Shown: positions 60,187 through 64,000 of the stretch, in pieces
Position numbering within the stretch: the first letter of the stretch is position 1
How the letters are laid out: every line of letters starts with the position of its first letter
Assembly: GCF_021390435.2 (NCBI RefSeq)
Contig: NZ_JAJVCN010000002.1
Location: 2,480,001-2,544,000, forward strand
Reading direction: 5' to 3'
Source of the DNA: Kibdelosporangium philippinense
GTDB taxonomy: Bacteria; Actinomycetota; Actinomycetes; Mycobacteriales; Pseudonocardiaceae
DNA: 64,000 bases
Translations under genes and position numbers: made by a program
The notes under the pieces: model-generated
Databases searched by the model: none
Told to the model about the DNA's origin: nothing
What the model saw: the letters and a program-made list of their open reading frames with translations, nothing else

Positions 60187-62757
60187 GTGCCCGTGTTCGA
60201 AGCTATCGAGACCGCCCGCGAGCTGTATCGCCAATCCTCGGACGCTGCGTGCAGCGCGCGTGAACAAGAAGCCAGGGAACTGGCTAGGCGCGGGCTCGAC
60301 GTGCTGGACGCTGTCGCTCCCGTTGACCAGGCGAATCAAACCGAATGGTCACGGATCAGGGTCCGGCTCGCCAGCACTTTCGCCGCGTTGATCGCGGAAA
60401 CCGAAGGCATCGACGGCAGTCTCGAGCGCCTCGAAGGGCTCCGCGAGCACATCGAGCACGTCCCGGACCCGATCATCCGCCTCGAACTGTACGCGTCGGT
60501 CGACCACAACAGCGGTCATCTGCTGGCGAGCGCGGGTCGCAACGAGGAAAGCCTGACGAAGTTCACCGCGTCGATCGACCGGAAGTTCCAGTGCCTCGGC
60601 GAGACGGACAACCGGGCGCTGGTGACCGAGAAACTCGTGCATTCGCTGCTGTCCCGGGTGCTGATGCAGACCCGGCTCGGCCAGGTCGGCGCCGCGCGTA
60701 AGGACCTCGACTGGGCATCTGAGCTTGCGGATGAGCACAATCTGCCGGTCAAAGCCGCCGATTGCCTGCACGCGTTGGCCAATCTTGAGCTACGAGTGGG
60801 CAATGTGCCCGCCGCGCTGCGGGCGTATGAAGAAGCCGGTCGTGCGTACCAAGCGCTTGGTCAGGATGTACTGCCGCTGCTTCGGCTGGACCAGGCCCAG
60901 GCGCTGCTGGCGGCGGGTTTGGCGCACGAGGCCAGCGTGCACCTCGACAACGTGCTGCCGATCATGAGCGCCGAGGGAAACAGCAGAGAACTGGGTCGTG
61001 CCGAGCGCTATCGCGCTGAGGCCGCACTGCTCACCGGCGACCTTGAAGTGGCGCAGGAAATGGCGACCCGGTCAGAGACCCGGATGAAGCACTGCGAAAC
61101 CTGTGTCGCCGATGCCGCGCTCGTCAGCCTGCGGGTCGATGCGTTGCGGTCGCCGCGTTCGGGCACGTTGCCCGCGCGTGCCGCCCATTTCGCCGATTCG
61201 CTCCCGGTGCCGCGGCTGGCCGAACAAGCAGGGGTCGCCCGCATGGTGGCCGCCCGCGTGGCGATCAACCAGGGTGATGTCGAGCAAGCAGTTGCTTTGC
61301 TCGATCAGGTGACGCCTCCTGGGGAACTCACGACCATCGACTACCGGCTGCTCCTGCGGTTGTGCCACGCGGAACTCGCCGTTGCCCAAGGCTCTGTTGA
61401 CCGCGCGTTGACCGAGATCGACCGTGGGCTCACCGCGCTCGATGAGGTCCGTGACCGGATGGACGGCCTCGACCTGCTGTCCGGGACGGCGTTGCACGGC
61501 CAAGAGTTGAGCGAACTGGCGATCAAGCTTGCCCTGCGTGAGGCGCACGAGTTGTTCGACTGGCTGGAGCGGACCCGCGCGCAGACATACCGATACGAAC
61601 CGCTTGCCGGAGTGGACGATCCAGTTCTGGCCGAACGCATCGACGAGGTCCGCAGCCTCACCCAGTCCATCCGTCAGGCTCAGCACGACGGCCACCAAAC
61701 GGCCAAGTTGTTGGCCACGCGCGCGGATCGGCTCACCGAGGCCAACCGACTCGGTTGGCACACCGGGCGCTGGGGCCAACCTCGGCCGGTCGCCGGGTTG
61801 GCGGAGGTGGCTTCGCAACTCGGGGACCGCGCGCTGGTCAGCTTTGTCGCGTCCGAGGATTCCCTGGTGGCGGCGGTTTTGGTGGACGGCGACGTGCGCA
61901 TCGTGCAACTCGGGTCGGCGTCGGCCGCCGCGAAGCACGCGCGGATGCTCAACGTGGACCTGAACGCGCTGGCGCCGGACCACTTGCCCGCGCCGATGGT
62001 GCAGGTGGTGTCGGTCTCGGCGCGTAAACAGGCCGAACGGGTGGACAGCCAGATCACGCGGCCTTTGGGGCAATTGATTGGCTCGCGGGACCTTGTGGTC
62101 GTGCCAACTGGCGCGCTTTACGGTGTCCCGTGGGGTGTTCTGCCATCGCTGCACGGCCGTCCGACCGTCGTCGCGCCGTCAGCGACAGCATGGCTGGCGG
62201 CCGAACGCTCGCCTAGATCATCTGGGCACGCGGTTCTGGTTCGTACGCTCGGATTGCCAGCCGCCGTCGGGGAAATCGACAAGCTGGCCAAGCATCACGA
62301 GAAGGCCCAGCTGATCTCGGGGGCGGAGGCCACAGTCGCCGCGGTCCTCGCGCAGCTCGATGGCGCTGGCCTCGCCCACATCGCGTCGCACGGCGCGCAC
62401 GAGCCGGAGAACGCTTTGTTCTCACGGCTCGAACTAGCCGATGGGGCCCTGTTCGCCCACGAGATCGCCGGATTGGCACGCCCGCCGCAGCATGTCGTGC
62501 TCGCCGCGTGCGAGCTTGCGTTGAACCGGATCCGGCCAGGCGACGAGGCCTTGGGATTTGCCAGCGCGTTGCTGGCAAGCGGCTCGCAGACGGTCATCGC
62601 GCCACTGAGCAAGGTCGGCGACCAAGCCTCGGCGGCGGCGATGGATGACTATCACCGCCGCCTGGCCGCAGGTGCGAAACCCGCTGTGGCACTTGCCGAT
62701 GCGATCGCCGCCGACCCGTTCCGCCGACCGTTCGTCTGTCTCGGAAGCTCACGCTAG
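60187..62757 (+). CDS. TPR-CHAT caspase-like protease
   Basis: 856 residues (GTG 60187, or GTG 60193). Residues 1-480 are tetratricopeptide-type helices (ALANLELRVGNVPAALRAYE, VAINQGDVEQAVALLDQV). Residues 530-856 form a CHAT domain of the caspase clan. The catalytic His735 is in HIASHGAHEPENALFSRLEL and Cys775 in VVLAACELALNRIRPGDEAL; the substrate-pocket strand VVPTGALYGVPWGVLPSL precedes them. CHAT proteases cut a partner protein after a signal is sensed by the repeats. Here the adjacent 47-residue peptide is the obvious candidate partner. It ends nine bases into the convergent phnE gene end. Confidence 0.88.
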   Translation: MPVFEAIETARELYRQSSDAACSAREQEARELARRGLDVLDAVAPVDQANQTEWSRIRVRLASTFAALIAETEGIDGSLERLEGLREHIEHVPDPIIRLELYASVDHNSGHLLASAGRNEESLTKFTASIDRKFQCLGETDNRALVTEKLVHSLLSRVLMQTRLGQVGAARKDLDWASELADEHNLPVKAADCLHALANLELRVGNVPAALRAYEEAGRAYQALGQDVLPLLRLDQAQALLAAGLAHEASVHLDNVLPIMSAEGNSRELGRAERYRAEAALLTGDLEVAQEMATRSETRMKHCETCVADAALVSLRVDALRSPRSGTLPARAAHFADSLPVPRLAEQAGVARMVAARVAINQGDVEQAVALLDQVTPPGELTTIDYRLLLRLCHAELAVAQGSVDRALTEIDRGLTALDEVRDRMDGLDLLSGTALHGQELSELAIKLALREAHELFDWLERTRAQTYRYEPLAGVDDPVLAERIDEVRSLTQSIRQAQHDGHQTAKLLATRADRLTEANRLGWHTGRWGQPRPVAGLAEVASQLGDRALVSFVASEDSLVAAVLVDGDVRIVQLGSASAAAKHARMLNVDLNALAPDHLPAPMVQVVSVSARKQAERVDSQITRPLGQLIGSRDLVVVPTGALYGVPWGVLPSLHGRPTVVAPSATAWLAAERSPRSSGHAVLVRTLGLPAAVGEIDKLAKHHEKAQLISGAEATVAAVLAQLDGAGLAHIASHGAHEPENALFSRLELADGALFAHEIAGLARPPQHVVLAACELALNRIRPGDEALGFASALLASGSQTVIAPLSKVGDQASAAAMDDYHRRLAAGAKPAVALADAIAADPFRRPFVCLGSSR

Positions 62758-63528
62758 GCGCCGCCGGACGTACGCGGAGATCTGATCGACGATCACGACG
62801 ACGATGACGACCACGATGATGTGCGTGACCATCTGGTCGAACCGGAAGAGCTTGATGGACTGGTTGATCAGAAACCCGATCCCGCCCGCGCCGACCAGCC
62901 CCAGCACCAGCGAGGACCGAACGTTCACGTCGAACCGGTAGAGCAGCAGTCCGACCATTTGGGGAAGCACCGCGGGCAGTACGGCGTTCGCGGCGATCTG
63001 AGTTCCGTTGGCCCCTGCGACTTTCAGTGCCTCTCGTGGCCCAGGGTCAGTTTCCTCCATCGCCTCGGCCCAGAGCTTGCCCATCACGCCGGTGTTGTGG
63101 AACGCCAGGGCAAGCACACCCGCGAATGGCCCGAGCCCGACCGCTGTTACGAAGATCAAGGCGAAGACCACGTCCGGAATGGACCGCAGGACAGACAGGA
63201 TGGACCTGGCGATCTGGTAGGTCCATGCGTTTGGAGTGGTGACCCGGGCCGCGAGGATCCCGAGGATGAGGGCGAAGGGGATGGAGAAGGTAGTGCCGAG
63301 AAGTCCGATGTAGAGGGTGATGACCGCGGCTTCCAGGCTTTCACCGAGGACACTGAGGTCGGGAGGGAAGGACTGGTCGAGGAAGTCCACCATGCCTCGC
63401 CAGCCCTCGACCAGGGCACCAGGGGAGAAACCGGTGCCCTGCCAGGCGAGGACGTGCACGCCAATGAGGACGGCGATGATGGTGAAGGCAAGTGGGGAAG
63501 GAGATTTGCGAGTCGGCGGGCTGATCAT
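62749..63528 (-). CDS. phnE: phosphonate ABC transporter permease
   Basis: 259 residues with six transmembrane segments. ABC permease loop GPREALKVAGANGTQIAANA and the PhnE patterns LGTTFSIPFALILGILAARV, RSIPDVVFALIFVTAVGLGP. Takes phosphonates (or phosphite) through the membrane with PhnC and a binding protein. Start overlaps the phnC stop (ATGA), so coupled. Convergent overlap of nine bases with the CHAT gene. Confidence 0.9.
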   Translation of the reverse strand: MISPPTRKSPSPLAFTIIAVLIGVHVLAWQGTGFSPGALVEGWRGMVDFLDQSFPPDLSVLGESLEAAVITLYIGLLGTTFSIPFALILGILAARVTTPNAWTYQIARSILSVLRSIPDVVFALIFVTAVGLGPFAGVLALAFHNTGVMGKLWAEAMEETDPGPREALKVAGANGTQIAANAVLPAVLPQMVGLLLYRFDVNVRSSLVLGLVGAGGIGFLINQSIKLFRFDQMVTHIIVVVIVVVIVDQISAYVRRRLA

Positions 63529-64000
63529 CTGGCAACCTCATACAAGGCGTTGACCATGTTTGAATCGATGGTTGTCGCTTTATTTGTGAACGCGACCTTG
63601 CCTCTGGTCAAGCCTATGATTCGGTCAGCGAACCGCTGTGCCAACTCTGGTTGATGAAGGACTGCCAATACTGCCAGCCCCTCATCTGCCAGGGAAGCCA
63701 GCAATGACACCACTTGCTCCGCGGCACTCGGGTCCAAAGCAGACACTGGCTCGTCCGCCAGGATCACCTTTGCCCGTTGGCACAAGGCCCGAGCAATGGC
63801 GACCCGCTGCTGCTGTCCACCCGAAAGCTTGCTGGCACGGTCGGAAGCACGGTCCGCTAACCCCACGCGTGCCAAGCATTCCATGGCCTCCTCCCGGACT
63901 GATCGTGGGAAGAAAACCGACTGTCGGAGCCTCAAGCGGCCCAGGGCTCCGGAACATACGTTGTCCAACACTGTCCGGCGGCCTACCAGGTGGATCTGCT
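63525..64000 (-). CDS. phnC: phosphonate ABC transporter ATP-binding protein, 5' part outside window
   Basis: 158 codons to the window edge. Q-loop zone QQIHLVGRRTVLDNV, signature KLSGGQQQRVAIARALCQRA, Walker B VILADEPVSALDP, and H-loop VLHQPELAQRFADRIIGLT. The spacing LGRLRLRQSVFF between Q-loop and signature is typical of PhnC. The Walker A is beyond the right edge. Confidence 0.9.
   Translation of the reverse strand, partial: QIHLVGRRTVLDNVCSGALGRLRLRQSVFFPRSVREEAMECLARVGLADRASDRASKLSGGQQQRVAIARALCQRAKVILADEPVSALDPSAAEQVVSLLASLADEGLAVLAVLHQPELAQRFADRIIGLTRGKVAFTNKATTIDSNMVNALYEVAR

Overview
The window is a high-GC actinomycete chromosome segment. GTG/TTG starts, Tat signal peptides, tRNA-proximal integration, a SARP-type regulator, GPP34, GH109 and the general gene style fit a member of the Pseudonocardiaceae (Kibdelosporangium/Amycolatopsis-like). 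That placement is inference from gene content; no rRNA is present.

Layout. (1) 1-5308: a Tad/Flp-pilus-type locus. A leftward set of five genes (CpaF ATPase running off the left edge, CpaE/ParA-like ATPase, SAF/CpaB-like protein, secreted protein, lipoprotein) diverges from a rightward A24 prepilin peptidase. (2) 5462-9040: broken accessory genes (C-terminal scrap of a family-A DNA polymerase, a nucleotidyltransferase remnant, a PKS-type nitronate-monooxygenase fragment joined in frame to a frameshifted glycosyltransferase). (3) 9031-19500: a transposon graveyard with IS630, ISL3, IS21, IS701, IS1380 and ISAs1 members, most broken, plus a 431-bp inverted duplication carrying a small gene. (4) 19566-23465: an isolated two-gene biosynthetic cassette, an A-T-TE NRPS-like enzyme and an O-methyltransferase, with mobile elements on both sides. 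(5) 23775-32525: more mobile DNA. It holds an IS5 element, the 5' part of a group II intron, an intact IS1380 and the end of an actinomycete integrative element (methyltransferase-like proteins, m4C methyltransferase, Xis, integrase) seated at a tRNA-Lys gene.

(6) 32712-64000: more ordinary chromosome. It contains an L,D-transpeptidase, tRNA-His, oligoribonuclease, a HerA-like ATPase, a frameshifted AfsR/SARP regulator, two P450s, an SDR, GPP34 and an amino-acid permease fused to a GNAT domain. These are followed by a MarR-controlled drug efflux/azoreductase pair and several secreted carbohydrate-active enzymes (GH75, GH109, GH105, GH28, a CBM remnant). After them come a 47-residue CxxxC peptide gene next to a large TPR-CHAT protease, and phnE/phnC of a phosphonate transporter at the right edge.

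Two things tie the right half together. One is a family of five roughly 48-bp palindromic intergenic repeats (41181-59412), which supply stop codons to three genes and sit at truncation junctions. The other is a set of single-lesion genes (frameshifts or one nonsense codon) in the regulator, the GH75, the phosphoesterase and the GH105. The best candidate for an undescribed system is the small acidic CxxxC peptide plus TPR-CHAT protease. The best biosynthetic candidate is the A-T-TE/O-methyltransferase cassette.
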